Shown here piece by piece: positions 16,708-25,264 of a stretch of DNA of 64,000 nt (the first letter of the stretch is position 1; each line of letters begins with the position of its first letter). The translations under genes were made by a program, and so were the position numbers. The notes beneath the pieces are model-generated. The model was not told the DNA's origin. It saw only the letters and a program-made list of their open reading frames with translations, and made no database searches. The stretch comes from an uncultured Oscillospiraceae bacterium. GTDB lineage: Bacteria; Bacillota; Clostridia; Oscillospirales; Acutalibacteraceae. The stretch is taken from NCBI GenBank assembly GCA_902490735.1, contig CABUFC010000002.1, forward strand, positions 229,393 through 293,392, read 5' to 3'.

Positions 16708-19242
16708 ATGGAAATTAAATTAAAGGTGAGCGACGTTGCAAAAGATTTTTCTAAAAACAGCAAGGAAATTATTGATCTTTTGTCACCCTATGTTAATGAG
16801 CCTAAAAAGAGCTCAAACGTTTTAAGTGAAGACGAAATGAGCCTTATTTTTGAGCTTTTAACCAAAAAGTATGAGGTTAAAAGCTTTGATGAATATTTTA
16901 AATCCGGCGAAAAGGCGCAAACAGAGCGCAAGCAGAAAAAAGAAGCCGAAAAGCAGAGAAAACTTGCCGAGCAAGCTGCCATTTTAGAGCAGTTTAAGGC
17001 GGCCGCAGCCGCCGAGATTGCGGCTAAAAACAAGCCCGCTCCCGTAAAACCTGAGGAAGCCATCACCTTCGAAAAAGAAGAGGATAAAGTAAAGGAAGTA
17101 AAACTGCCTTCTAAAAAGGAAACTCCTGCAAAAAAGGCGGAAAAAGGAAAAACATATACCGAAAAGCTTGCCGAGATGAAAAAGAGCAAGCAAAAAGATA
17201 ATGGCAACGAGTATATCCCTGTAATGCAGAAAAAAGAAAAACAGGGCGGTCCTGCACCAAACAGGGGGCCGGCTTCGGTGCGCCTTGTTGATACAAGAAC
17301 AAGCCAGGTTGAACTTGATAAATATAACGAAAAATACGAGAATATCGCTCCGGCGTATTCGATGAAAGATAATGTCGGCCGTAAGCAAAAAATTAAACAA
17401 AAATCTCAGGAATACAGAAGACCTCACGGCACGAAAAGAGAAACCGAGGCCGACAAAATGCGACGTATTCAGCTTGAGCGCATAAAGAAAACTCCGCTTA
17501 CGATTACTATACCTGAAGAGATTTCCGTTCAGGACCTTGCGGCCGCAATGAAGAAAACCGCCGCAGAAGTAATAAAGGTTTTAATGAAATACGGTGTAAT
17601 GGCAACTATCACGCAAAACATAGATTATGATACCGCCGAAATTGTTGCAACCGATTTAGGCTGCAAGGTTAAAAAGGCCGTTGTAGTAACAATAGAAGAG
17701 CGAATTATGGATATTTCGGAGGATTCAGACGAAGACCTTCTCCCGAGAGATCCGGTTGTAGTAGTTATGGGTCACGTTGACCACGGCAAAACATCCCTTT
17801 TGGACGCAATTAGAAACGCTAAAGTAACCGAGGGCGAAGCCGGCGGTATTACCCAGCACATTGGCGCTTACAGAGTTAACCATAATGGCCAAAATATAAC
17901 ATTTTTAGATACTCCCGGCCATGCCGCGTTTACAGCTATGCGCCAGCGCGGAGCTATGGCAACGGATATTGCAGTACTGGTTGTAGCAGCCGATGACGGC
18001 ATAATGCCGCAAACAATAGAAGCCATAAACCACGCAAAGGCCGCAAAAGTGCAAATAATTGTTGCAATAAATAAAATGGATAAGCCTGAAGCCAATCCCG
18101 ATAAAATTATGCAGCAGTTAACCGAACACGAACTTGTTCCCGAAGAATGGGGCGGCGATATTATATGTGTGCCTGTATCAGCTAAAACGCATATGGGTAT
18201 AGATAAACTGTTGGAAAACATTTTGCTTGTTGCCGAAATGGCCGAGCTTAAAGCCAATCCAAACCGCAGAGCTTCAGGTGTCATTATTGAAGCAAGACTT
18301 GATAAGGGCAGGGGCCCGGTAGCGTCACTGCTTGTTAAAAACGGAACATTAAAGGCCGGCGATGTTATAGTAGCAGGTACCACTGTTGGTCGAATTAGAA
18401 ATATGACTAACGAAAACGGCAAAGAGTTAAAAGAAGCCGGACCGTCCGTGCCGGTCGAGATTACCGGACTTGCCGATGTTCCCGAAGCAGGCGACAGCTT
18501 TGATGCTGTAAGCGATGAGCGCTTGGCGCGTGAGCTTGTTGAACAACGTCGTGAAAAGCTTAAAGAAGAAGAATTCAGCAAAGCGCAAAAAGTTACGCTT
18601 GATAATTTATTCTCACAGCTTGAAGCCGGCGATATGAAAACCCTTAATATTATTGTTAAGGCCGATGTTCAAGGCTCTGTTGAAGCTGTAAAAGAAAGTC
18701 TAATAAAGCTTTCTAACGATGAAGTCCGTGTAGCGGTTATTCACGGAGGCGTAGGCGCTATTAATGATAGCGACGTTATGCTTGCCGCTACTTCAAGCGC
18801 AATAATTGTAGGCTTTAACGTCCGCCCTGACGCCGTAGCAAAAGAAAGCGCCGCAAGAGAGGGCATAGATATACGCACATATCGAGTAATTTACGAATGC
18901 ATCGAAGAAGTCGAAGCCGCTATGAAGGGCATGCTGGCGCCTAAATACCGCGATGTTGACGAAGGTGTAGTTGAAGTTAGAATGATTTACAAAATCTCCT
19001 CGGTCGGTACGGTTGCAGGTTGTTATGTACAGTCCGGCAAGGTTACGCGCGGCAGCAAGGTAAGAATTATCCGTGACGGCGTGGTTATTGCCGATGACGA
19101 GTTGGCGTCACTGCGCAGGGAAAAGGACGACGTTAAAGAAGTCGCCGCCGGATACGAATGCGGTATTACCCTTGCAAAATTCAATGATATTAAGCAGGGA
19201 GATATTTTTGAGACATATATAGTTGAAGAATATCGTGATTAA
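16708..19242 (+). CDS. infB: Translation initiation factor IF-2
   Basis: An 844-residue IF-2. The first 250 residues are a charged Lys/Glu/Ala-rich linker, then the IF-2 N2-like domain (ITIPEEISVQDLAAAMKKTAAEVIKVLMKYGVMATI). The GTPase has G1 GHVDHGKTS, G3 DTPGHAAF, G4 NKMDKPEAN and G5 VSAKTHMG. Domains C1 and C2 end in GCYVQSGKVTRGSKVRIIRDGVV. It delivers fMet-tRNA to the 30S subunit. AGGAGG lies upstream. Length and order are complete. Confidence 0.98.
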   Translation: MEIKLKVSDVAKDFSKNSKEIIDLLSPYVNEPKKSSNVLSEDEMSLIFELLTKKYEVKSFDEYFKSGEKAQTERKQKKEAEKQRKLAEQAAILEQFKAAAAAEIAAKNKPAPVKPEEAITFEKEEDKVKEVKLPSKKETPAKKAEKGKTYTEKLAEMKKSKQKDNGNEYIPVMQKKEKQGGPAPNRGPASVRLVDTRTSQVELDKYNEKYENIAPAYSMKDNVGRKQKIKQKSQEYRRPHGTKRETEADKMRRIQLERIKKTPLTITIPEEISVQDLAAAMKKTAAEVIKVLMKYGVMATITQNIDYDTAEIVATDLGCKVKKAVVVTIEERIMDISEDSDEDLLPRDPVVVVMGHVDHGKTSLLDAIRNAKVTEGEAGGITQHIGAYRVNHNGQNITFLDTPGHAAFTAMRQRGAMATDIAVLVVAADDGIMPQTIEAINHAKAAKVQIIVAINKMDKPEANPDKIMQQLTEHELVPEEWGGDIICVPVSAKTHMGIDKLLENILLVAEMAELKANPNRRASGVIIEARLDKGRGPVASLLVKNGTLKAGDVIVAGTTVGRIRNMTNENGKELKEAGPSVPVEITGLADVPEAGDSFDAVSDERLARELVEQRREKLKEEEFSKAQKVTLDNLFSQLEAGDMKTLNIIVKADVQGSVEAVKESLIKLSNDEVRVAVIHGGVGAINDSDVMLAATSSAIIVGFNVRPDAVAKESAAREGIDIRTYRVIYECIEEVEAAMKGMLAPKYRDVDEGVVEVRMIYKISSVGTVAGCYVQSGKVTRGSKVRIIRDGVVIADDELASLRREKDDVKEVAAGYECGITLAKFNDIKQGDIFETYIVEEYRD

Positions 19243-19257
19243 TTTTGAGGATAAATT

Positions 19258-19617
19258 ATGGCAGGATATAAAATTGGAAGGATAACTTCAGATATTCAAA
19301 ACGCTTTGTCGGTTATTTTACGCGAAGTAAAAGACCCGCGCGTAAGCCCGCTTTTAAGCATTGTTAAAATTGATTTGTCAAACGATCTTTCATATGCTAA
19401 GGTTTATGTAAGCGCTATTGAAGGAAGCAATAAAACCAAAGAATCCGTCGCAGGACTAAAAAGCGCTTCGGGATATATACGTAAAGCGCTTGCTTCATCG
19501 CTTCATTTACGTAAGGTGCCCGAGCTTAAGTTTATCGAAGATGATTCGCTTATTAAAAGCGCCGATATTATGAATACCATAAAATCTTTTGATCACGGGA
19601 ACAAAGAAAATGAGTAG
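19258..19617 (+). CDS. rbfA: Ribosome-binding factor A
   Basis: A 119-residue KH-like protein: YKIGRITSDIQNALSVILREVKDPRV and DLSNDLSYAKVYVSAIEG are RbfA signatures, ending in VPELKFIEDDSLIKSADI. RbfA aids 16S rRNA 5'-end maturation and cold growth. It sits in its usual place after infB, with GAGG before the ATG, and its end overlaps nrnA by eight bases. Confidence 0.96.
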   Translation: MAGYKIGRITSDIQNALSVILREVKDPRVSPLLSIVKIDLSNDLSYAKVYVSAIEGSNKTKESVAGLKSASGYIRKALASSLHLRKVPELKFIEDDSLIKSADIMNTIKSFDHGNKENE

Positions 19618-20575
19618 TATTACGTTAAATCAAGCTGCAGAGCTTTTATTAAAGCAGGACAATATTGTTATTTTGTCGCACAAAAATCCCGATGGCGATA
19701 CTGTCGGCAGTGCATATGCCTTGCTTGCAGCGCTAATTAAGCTTGGCAAAAAAGCGTGTGTGTTTTGCGGTGATGCAATTCCTGATAAATATTCGTATTT
19801 TACCGATAAAATACCAAACACCCCGTTAAAAAGCGAGGATTTTGTGGTTGCGGTTGATATTGCCGACGAAAATTTACTTGGCTCTTTGTTTGAAAAATAT
19901 CACAGTAAAATTAATCTTTCAATTGATCACCATAAAACAAATAAGCAATTTGCAGAGTATACTTATGTAAACTCGGATGCGGCCGCAAACACCGAAAATA
20001 TTTATGAATTGATAAATATCCTTGATGTAAAAATAGATGCAGATATTGCATCTGCGCTTTATACCGGAATTTCTACTGATACCGGCTGTTTTAGGTATTC
20101 AAATACTACGTCTAATACGCACCTTGTGGCTGCAAAGTTAATGGAATTTAATTTTGACCGCGCGGCAATCGACCGCTTGATGTTTGAAACCAAAACAAAA
20201 GCAAAATTACAGCTTGAAAAGGTGGCCCTTAAAAATCTGCGGCTTTATTTTGACGGCCGTTGTGCTGTAACAAGCGTTAAATTAAAAGATATATCAAAAG
20301 CCGGCGGTACGCTCGACGATTTTGAAGGAATAGCTTCAATACCAAGAACGATTAAGGGTGTTATGTTAGGTATAACTTTAAAAGAGCAAAAAAACGGCAG
20401 TGTCAAAGTTTCCATGCGAAGCATCGAACCGGTTGACGCCGCTGCAATATGCGCCGGTTTTGGCGGCGGAGGACATCCAAGGGCTGCCGGTTGTGAAATT
20501 TGCGGCAGCATAAATAAGGCAAAACGCCTTGTACTTTTAAAAGTACAAGATTATTTATTACAGCAAAAACTATAA
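19610..20575 (+). CDS. nrnA: DHH/DHHA1 oligoribonuclease and pAp phosphatase NrnA
   Basis: A 321-residue DHH phosphoesterase: HKNPDGDTVGSAYAL, VAVDIADE, the DHH triad in SIDHHKTN, and the C-terminal DHHA1 motif GFGGGGHPRAAGC. NrnA degrades short RNA oligomers (nanoRNA) and pAp with Mn. I choose ATG 19610, preceded by GGGA at 19597-19600, over a TTG at 19589 lacking a site. Placement between rbfA and truB matches other Firmicutes. Confidence 0.95.
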   Translation: MSSITLNQAAELLLKQDNIVILSHKNPDGDTVGSAYALLAALIKLGKKACVFCGDAIPDKYSYFTDKIPNTPLKSEDFVVAVDIADENLLGSLFEKYHSKINLSIDHHKTNKQFAEYTYVNSDAAANTENIYELINILDVKIDADIASALYTGISTDTGCFRYSNTTSNTHLVAAKLMEFNFDRAAIDRLMFETKTKAKLQLEKVALKNLRLYFDGRCAVTSVKLKDISKAGGTLDDFEGIASIPRTIKGVMLGITLKEQKNGSVKVSMRSIEPVDAAAICAGFGGGGHPRAAGCEICGSINKAKRLVLLKVQDYLLQQKL

Positions 20576-20586
20576 GAGGTGAAAAT

Positions 20587-21480
20587 TTGCAGGGGCTTTT
20601 AGTAATTAATAAACCTTCAGGTGTTACTTCTTTTTTTGCAGTATCAAAAATTAGAAAAATCACACACGAAAAAAGGGTAGGCCACACAGGAACGCTCGAT
20701 CCAATGGCTACCGGAGTATTACCGGTGCTTATTGGAAGGTCTTGTGCTTTGTCTGATTATATTTTGCACACAAAAAAGGTTTATGACGCCGAATTTGAAC
20801 TTGGCATTACTACAGACAGTTTTGATATTACGGGCAACATACTAAAAACCTCTAATAACATTCCCGATTTTTTAAAAGTTCAAAAAACCGTTATGGGTTT
20901 TGTCGGGCGGTATTTACAGTACCCGCCAATTTATTCCGCAAAAAAGGTCGGCGGGAAAAAGCTTTACGAAATCGCCAGAAGCGGCGGTACGGCAGAAATA
21001 AAACCGCAAGAAGTAAATATAATTAAAATTGAAAATATTCGTGCTAAAAGCGACCGCGTTTTTAGCTTTACCGTAACATGCGAAGCCGGAACCTATATTC
21101 GTTCTTTGGTGTCTGATATAGGAGCACGCCTTTCTTGCGGCGCAACGCTTACTAAGCTTTGCAGGACACAAAACGGAGTGTTTAATATTTCTCAAGCGGT
21201 AAATCTTGAAGATATTACCGAAGAAAACATCAAAAGCTTTTTAACGCCCGCCGAAAATGCATTGCCGTTTTATAAATCGGTTAGTGTCAGCGGCAGGCAG
21301 GCCGTGCGCTTTTTTAACGGCGGCGCGCTGGATATAAATAGGCTTTTAATAGATAACCCGGCAGTGGGCGAAATTTATAAGGTAAATTATAACGGCAGTT
21401 TTATAGGGCTTGGCAAGATTTCCGAGCAATCTTTAAAGCCGGTGTGCCCAATAAATAAACCGGATTATATTTACGAATAA
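20587..21480 (+). CDS. truB: tRNA pseudouridine(55) synthase TruB
   Basis: A 297-residue protein starting at TTG behind AGAGGTG. The opening GLLVINKPSGVTSF and catalytic GHTGTLDPMATGVLPV (Asp nucleophile) identify TruB, with YDAEFELGITTDSFD and CEAGTYIRSLVSDIG following. It makes the T-loop pseudouridine of tRNA. A shortened PUA-like end (VSVSGRQAVRFFNGGALD) follows. Confidence 0.96.
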   Translation: MQGLLVINKPSGVTSFFAVSKIRKITHEKRVGHTGTLDPMATGVLPVLIGRSCALSDYILHTKKVYDAEFELGITTDSFDITGNILKTSNNIPDFLKVQKTVMGFVGRYLQYPPIYSAKKVGGKKLYEIARSGGTAEIKPQEVNIIKIENIRAKSDRVFSFTVTCEAGTYIRSLVSDIGARLSCGATLTKLCRTQNGVFNISQAVNLEDITEENIKSFLTPAENALPFYKSVSVSGRQAVRFFNGGALDINRLLIDNPAVGEIYKVNYNGSFIGLGKISEQSLKPVCPINKPDYIYE

Positions 21481-21491
21481 AGGCGATTATA

Positions 21492-22355
21492 ATGGAGAAA
21501 AAAATCTCTTTAATACTTGGCACTTTCGACGGTGTGCACATAGCACATCAAAAAATAATTGCTAAGGCAAGTGATAATGGATTTAATCCTGTGGCGGTTA
21601 CAATAGCACAAGTGCCAAAGGCGTTTTTTTCAGGTAATGAAATTAAACCCATAATGTCTAAAAATGACCGCAAAGCTAAATTGCTCGAATTTGGTGTAAA
21701 ACAAGTTGATACACTCGATTTTTTAAAAATTAAGAATGATTCTCCGGACGTTTTTTTACAAAAGATTAATAATAAATATCATCCTAAAAAAATTTGCACA
21801 GGCTACAATTATAGGTTTGGCAAAGAACGCAGCGGCGACATTTCACTTCTTTCTGAGTTTTGCCGCAAACACCAAATAGAGTTTATAGTTGAAGAAGAAA
21901 TAAAGATTGACGGGCTTACCGTTTCATCCACAAATATTAGAGCTTTTCTTAAAAACGGTGAAATGCAAAAAGCAAACAAAATGCTCGGGTACAATTATTT
22001 TATTCAAAAAAAAGTAGTTCACGGCAACGCTTTAGGTAGAAAAATGGGCTTTGCCACTATTAATCAAAATATCGACATGTCGTTAACAACACTTTTGTTT
22101 GGCGTTTATGCAAGCGTTGTAAATGTTGATGGTGTTAAGTACAGGGCTGTGACTAATTTTGGTATTAAACCAACAATTGGCGGCAAAAAGGTTATTGCCG
22201 AAAGCCATATTTTAGACTTTAAAAAAGATATTTACGGAAAGTTGATTAAAACCGAATTTTTGCAATTTTTGCGGCCGGAGATTCGTTTTAATAATATAGA
22301 CGAATTAAAAGCAGCTATAAATAAAGATATAGATTTAAGGCAGCAAATAAAATGA
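21492..22355 (+). CDS. ribF: Bifunctional riboflavin kinase/FAD synthetase
   Basis: A 287-residue RibF: the N-terminal adenylyltransferase has LGTFDGVHIAHQKII and GYNYRFGKERSGD, then SSTNIRAFL; the C-terminal flavokinase has VVHGNALGRKMGFATIN and YRAVTNFGIKPTIGG. It converts riboflavin to FMN and FAD. It closes the nusA operon cluster; the next gene starts 23 bases downstream with its own ribosome binding site. Confidence 0.96.
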   Translation: MEKKISLILGTFDGVHIAHQKIIAKASDNGFNPVAVTIAQVPKAFFSGNEIKPIMSKNDRKAKLLEFGVKQVDTLDFLKIKNDSPDVFLQKINNKYHPKKICTGYNYRFGKERSGDISLLSEFCRKHQIEFIVEEEIKIDGLTVSSTNIRAFLKNGEMQKANKMLGYNYFIQKKVVHGNALGRKMGFATINQNIDMSLTTLLFGVYASVVNVDGVKYRAVTNFGIKPTIGGKKVIAESHILDFKKDIYGKLIKTEFLQFLRPEIRFNNIDELKAAINKDIDLRQQIK

Positions 22356-22377
22356 TTTTCAGAAAGGATTGAAAATT

Positions 22378-24027
22378 ATGATAAATTTGGAACATATGTG
22401 TATGGGATGTATGGGAGATAATAAGGGCGAAGAGGTTTGCAGTATTTGCGGCTTCGACTCAAACTCGGTTTCCCCGGCATATGCGCTTAATTTAAAGACC
22501 GTTTTAAAACAAAGATATATCGTCGGGAAAATTATCAATGACGGTGTTGACGGCATAACCTATCTCGGATATGATGCCCTTGAAGAAAAAACAGTTCGAA
22601 TTAAGGAATATTATCCGTCAAATATATGTGCGCGAAAAGACGGTTTATCTGTTAGAGTTAAAAAAGACAGCACATATACTTACAACAGCGGTATTATGGA
22701 CTTTTTAGAATTGTCTAGAAAACTGCAGGACGTAGGAGAATTGTCCGGCATATATAAAGTGCTGGATGTTTTTGAGGAAAACGGCACTGCCTACAGAATC
22801 ACCGAATATTCAAACGGTATAAATTTGCGCGAGTTTTTATTAAGAAATGGCGGACTTCTTACATGGGGACAGGCAAAGCCATTGTTTTTACCGATGTTTA
22901 ATACTTTAACGGTGCTTCATAAAAACGGAATTATCCATAGAGGTATTTCTCCCGAAACCCTTATAATAGGCAGAGACGGAAAACTTCGTTTAATTGAGTT
23001 CAGCATCAAAAGTGCAAGGACTTCATACGATGAAATGCCGGCCCAGCTTTTTGCGGGATTTGCGGCTATTGAACAATACGAAAAAGGTGACGAAGACCAA
23101 ACGGGAACATATACAGATGTTTACGGTTTGGCAGCTACACTGTTTCGAACATTGATAGGCAATCCGCCGCCGGAAGCTACTCAGCGTGTAATCAGCGATA
23201 ATATGTCATTCCCGCGCAAATACGCCGAAAGCATTCCAAAAAGCGTGCTTATTGCTCTTGCTAACGCACTGCAAATATCCAAAGAGGACAGAACCGAAAC
23301 AATAGCTGCTTTTAAAGAGGATATTACTGCAGAAGTTTATGACGAAGAGGAAAAACCAAAACCGGAGGACAAAAAGCGCAAGCAAAATGATAAAAACACG
23401 GCGTTAAAAGCCGCTATAATTACCTTTGCAGCCGTACTTTTAGTTATTATTATTCTTTTGTTTACAGTGTTTAGACCGGCTATTTTTGGTAACAATCGCA
23501 GCACGTCATCCTTTGCCGGACTTGAAAGCATGGAATCGGTGGGAAATGTTAGCAACACCGTAAGCTTTGCCGAAAAGCTTTATACCGTTCCTGATTTTTC
23601 AGGAAAAACCTTTGCCGAGGCTTCCAGCGATATAACCTACAGCGCTTATTTTACCTATTCTATTTCCAGCAAGCAGTATAGCAGTACCGTAGAAAAAGGT
23701 AAAATCATTTCGCAAAGCGTTGCAAAGGATACCAACGCCCCTAAAGACACCGAAATTAGCTTCGTGATTAGCTTAGGACCTAAGGAGTTTAAATTGCCCA
23801 CTTCTCTTAAAGGCAAGAATAAAACCGATGCCTATATAAAAATGCTTGAAATGGGTATTGAACCCTCCTCTATTGATTTTATAGAAAAATTCGGTGATAC
23901 CGCTACAAAAGAGTCGGTCGTGCTTGAAACTACTCCTGCTTTAGGCTCTACAATTACCACAGATACCAAAATCACAGTATTTATTAATACAAACTTAATA
24001 TCTAATCAAAGTTTAGAAGAAGAATAA
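22378..24027 (+). CDS. Transmembrane PASTA pseudokinase with N-terminal zinc ribbon
   Basis: About 549 residues from ATG 22378 (AAAGGA upstream; an earlier TTG abuts that site). Order: a four-Cys zinc ribbon (Cys 8, 11, 21, 24), a protein-kinase-like domain (about 40-320), a Lys/Glu linker, one membrane helix (about 342-365) and two PASTA-like domains outside (TVPDFSGKTFAEASS..., LPTSLKGKNKTDAY...). The VRIK lysine is kept, but the catalytic loop reads HRGISPET where active kinases have HRDxKPxN, and the DFG position reads EFS. It is therefore probably a pseudokinase that senses muropeptide or lipid II through PASTA domains and signals by binding. A strong terminator follows. Confidence 0.85.
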   Translation: MINLEHMCMGCMGDNKGEEVCSICGFDSNSVSPAYALNLKTVLKQRYIVGKIINDGVDGITYLGYDALEEKTVRIKEYYPSNICARKDGLSVRVKKDSTYTYNSGIMDFLELSRKLQDVGELSGIYKVLDVFEENGTAYRITEYSNGINLREFLLRNGGLLTWGQAKPLFLPMFNTLTVLHKNGIIHRGISPETLIIGRDGKLRLIEFSIKSARTSYDEMPAQLFAGFAAIEQYEKGDEDQTGTYTDVYGLAATLFRTLIGNPPPEATQRVISDNMSFPRKYAESIPKSVLIALANALQISKEDRTETIAAFKEDITAEVYDEEEKPKPEDKKRKQNDKNTALKAAIITFAAVLLVIIILLFTVFRPAIFGNNRSTSSFAGLESMESVGNVSNTVSFAEKLYTVPDFSGKTFAEASSDITYSAYFTYSISSKQYSSTVEKGKIISQSVAKDTNAPKDTEISFVISLGPKEFKLPTSLKGKNKTDAYIKMLEMGIEPSSIDFIEKFGDTATKESVVLETTPALGSTITTDTKITVFINTNLISNQSLEEE

Positions 24028-24030
24028 AAT

Positions 24031-24063
24031 TAAAGGCTTAAAACACTTTGTTTTAAGCCTTTA
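24031..24063. terminator. Bidirectional terminator
   Basis: Fourteen-bp perfect stem TAAAGGCTTAAAAC/GTTTTAAGCCTTTA with a 5-base loop between converging genes. The stop codon of the minus-strand gene lies inside the stem. Confidence 0.88.
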
Positions 24064-24426
24064 ATCACAACCAAACATCACGCCGGCAAAGCTTTTTAAT
24101 GCATTGGCTTTTATTCGGTAAACCGTGCTTTTTTCTATTGCATATATAGTACAAATATAATCAACATGGTCTTTATGCGGCGTAATATAAAATTCTTTTA
24201 AAATGTCTCGCTCCATTTCAGGTAATGTATATAGAGCTTTATTACAAAGATCTGTCAGTTTATATAGCGCTTCTAATTGATTGAATAACAGCAGTCTTTT
24301 TTCGGAGTTCTCGGTGGTTTTTGGCAGATTTAACAGTGCGTCTAACCTGATTTTAATATTTTCAATCGCTTTTAATCGATTACTTTGACATTTTAATTCT
24401 TTTTCAGCTTCTTTCAACCAGTTCAA
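24061..24426 (-). CDS. Small sigma-region-4-like HTH protein
   Basis: A 121-residue protein, helical throughout. The C-terminal half (LPEMERDILKEFYITPHKDHVDYICTIYAIEKSTVYRIKANALKSFAG) reads like a sigma-70 region 4 helix-turn-helix, similar to phage-type sigma-like activators; the N-terminal half (LKEAEKELKCQSNRLKAIENIKIRLDAL) is likely coiled coil. I do not recognise a named family. It is transcribed toward the terminator from a promoter that carries an operator in its spacer, opposite an XRE repressor, so it is probably the regulated arm of that switch. Confidence 0.6.
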   Translation of the reverse strand: MNWLKEAEKELKCQSNRLKAIENIKIRLDALLNLPKTTENSEKRLLLFNQLEALYKLTDLCNKALYTLPEMERDILKEFYITPHKDHVDYICTIYAIEKSTVYRIKANALKSFAGVMFGCD

Positions 24427-24455
24427 TTAGTATACGCCTCATTTCTAAAATTTTA

Positions 24456-24484
24456 TTGACATTTACAGAATTTTGTAATATAAT
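24456..24484 (+). promoter_or_regulatory. Promoter of the XRE repressor gene, operator in the spacer
   Basis: TTGACA at 24456-24461 and TATAAT at 24479-24484, spacer exactly 17 bases. The spacer is filled by operator copy 1, so bound repressor would exclude RNA polymerase. Confidence 0.85.
24463..24478. promoter_or_regulatory. Operator copy 1 (TTACAGAATTTTGTAA)
   Basis: A near-palindromic 16-mer, first of four related copies in the 155-base divergent region. Confidence 0.75.
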
Positions 24485-24494
24485 GATAAAAACA

Positions 24495-24510
24495 GTTCAT
24501 AATTTTGTGA
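24495..24510. promoter_or_regulatory. Operator copy 2 (GTTCATAATTTTGTGA)
   Basis: Degenerate copy of the same element, centred 32 bases from copy 1 and between the two opposing promoters, so a candidate cooperative site. Confidence 0.6.
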
Positions 24511-24514
24511 TAAC

Positions 24515-24543
24515 AGTATATTACATAATCTTGTAAAAGTCAA
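24515..24543 (-). promoter_or_regulatory. Promoter of the sigma-like gene, operator in the spacer
   Basis: On the reverse strand TTGACT (24543-24538) and TATACT (24520-24515) are 17 bases apart, with operator copy 3 filling the spacer. It faces the plus-strand promoter, so the two transcripts cross each other's start regions. Confidence 0.8.
24521..24536. promoter_or_regulatory. Operator copy 3 (TTACATAATCTTGTAA)
   Basis: Near-palindrome matching copy 1 at 14 of 16 positions, inside the minus-strand promoter. Confidence 0.75.
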
Positions 24544-24551
24544 TAGAAAAT

Positions 24552-24567
24552 TTACAGAATTTTGTAT
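24552..24567. promoter_or_regulatory. Operator copy 4 (TTACAGAATTTTGTAT)
   Basis: Fifteen of 16 bases match copy 1. It lies just before the repressor's ribosome binding site, so it may act as a roadblock or as an extra binding site. Confidence 0.75.
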
Positions 24568-24581
24568 AAAAGGGGATTTTT

Positions 24582-24923
24582 ATGTCGGATCTCTACAAGA
24601 AAATTGAGAAACTCTGCGAAGAAAAAGGCATTTCAATGAGTTTGATGTGTAATGCTACCGGTATAAGCCGATCATCGCTTAGTGAGCTTAAGGCAGGACG
24701 GTGCAAATCTATTTCGGCTGATTCGCTTGTAAAAATAGCCGATTATTTTAGTGTTCCAACAGACTATGTTTTAGGCAAAATGGGCGGCACCGAAGAATTC
24801 GACGAATACCTTGATATGTTAGCGTCAAGAGAAGAACTAAGGGTATTATTTAAGTTAGCTAAAAATGCAAGCAAAAGTGATGTTGAACAAGCTGTTAAAA
24901 TAATTGAAGCACTTAAGAATTAG
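24582..24923 (+). CDS. XRE-family repressor
   Basis: A 113-residue protein with a Cro/C1-type helix-turn-helix at residues about 5-65 (LCEEKGISMSLMCNATGISRSSLSELKAGRCKSISADSLVKIADYFSVPTDYVLGK) and a helical C-terminus likely used for dimerisation. Its promoter contains an operator, which suggests autoregulation. The mini ImmA-type protease gene follows by seven bases; in ICEBs1-like systems such a protease cleaves the paired repressor. Confidence 0.9.
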   Translation: MSDLYKKIEKLCEEKGISMSLMCNATGISRSSLSELKAGRCKSISADSLVKIADYFSVPTDYVLGKMGGTEEFDEYLDMLASREELRVLFKLAKNASKSDVEQAVKIIEALKN

Positions 24924-24930
24924 GAGAAAA

Positions 24931-25197
24931 ATGTACGACGTTTGTATAAGATTAATTGATTTGCCGTTAACTGTAAAGGGCACCACGGTAGTAGATGATG
25001 ATGGGGGTTTTTCTGTATATTTAAACTCTAAACTTTCGTTTGAAGAGCAACGCTTAACCTGCGAGCACGAGTTGCGGCATATTGCGTGCAACCATTTTTA
25101 TAACAATCAATCGGTTGCAAAATGTGAAAGTGAAGCGAACAACCTATCAAAAGATATAAAAGTTGTGGGCGAATACAATCGAATTTTGGTAAAATAA
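24931..25197 (+). CDS. Minimal ImmA/IrrE-type metalloprotease
   Basis: An 88-residue protein with the zinc protease motif HELRH (His46, Glu47, His50) in RLTCEHELRHIACNHF, preceded by beta strands (GTTVVDDDGGFSVYLNSKLSFEEQ). This is the ImmA/IrrE core without the usual extensions, a form frequent beside XRE repressors in gut Clostridia. I choose ATG 24931 behind TAGGAGA; the upstream frame opening at 24904 lies within the repressor gene. The predicted role is cleavage of the neighbouring repressor. Confidence 0.82.
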   Translation: MYDVCIRLIDLPLTVKGTTVVDDDGGFSVYLNSKLSFEEQRLTCEHELRHIACNHFYNNQSVAKCESEANNLSKDIKVVGEYNRILVK

Positions 25198-25223
25198 AAA
25201 GGTCTTGCAAAGCGGGACCTTTT
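25197..25223 (+). terminator. Terminator between immA-like gene and lexA
   Basis: Twelve-bp stem AAAAGGTCTTGC/GCGGGACCTTTT with two G-T pairs and a 3-base loop, ending in a T-rich tract. Confidence 0.8.
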
Positions 25224-25240
25224 CTGTTATCATAAAATCA

Positions 25241-25252
25241 GAACATTTGTTT
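25241..25252. promoter_or_regulatory. LexA (SOS) box upstream of lexA
   Basis: GAACATTTGTTT fits the Gram-positive LexA box GAAC-N4-GTTC with one mismatch and lies 12 bases before the lexA ATG, as expected for autorepression. Confidence 0.65.
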
Positions 25253-25264
25253 AAGGAGCTTTTC

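Noticed and set aside
17868..18581. 237-codon open frame on the reverse strand within infB
   Set aside because: It lies entirely opposite the conserved GTPase domain of infB; codon structure of the sense gene creates it, and it has no ribosome site or recognisable motifs.
24061..25197. Integrated prophage or ICE
   Set aside because: Only regulatory genes are present; no integrase, structural genes, conjugation genes or flanking direct repeats were seen.
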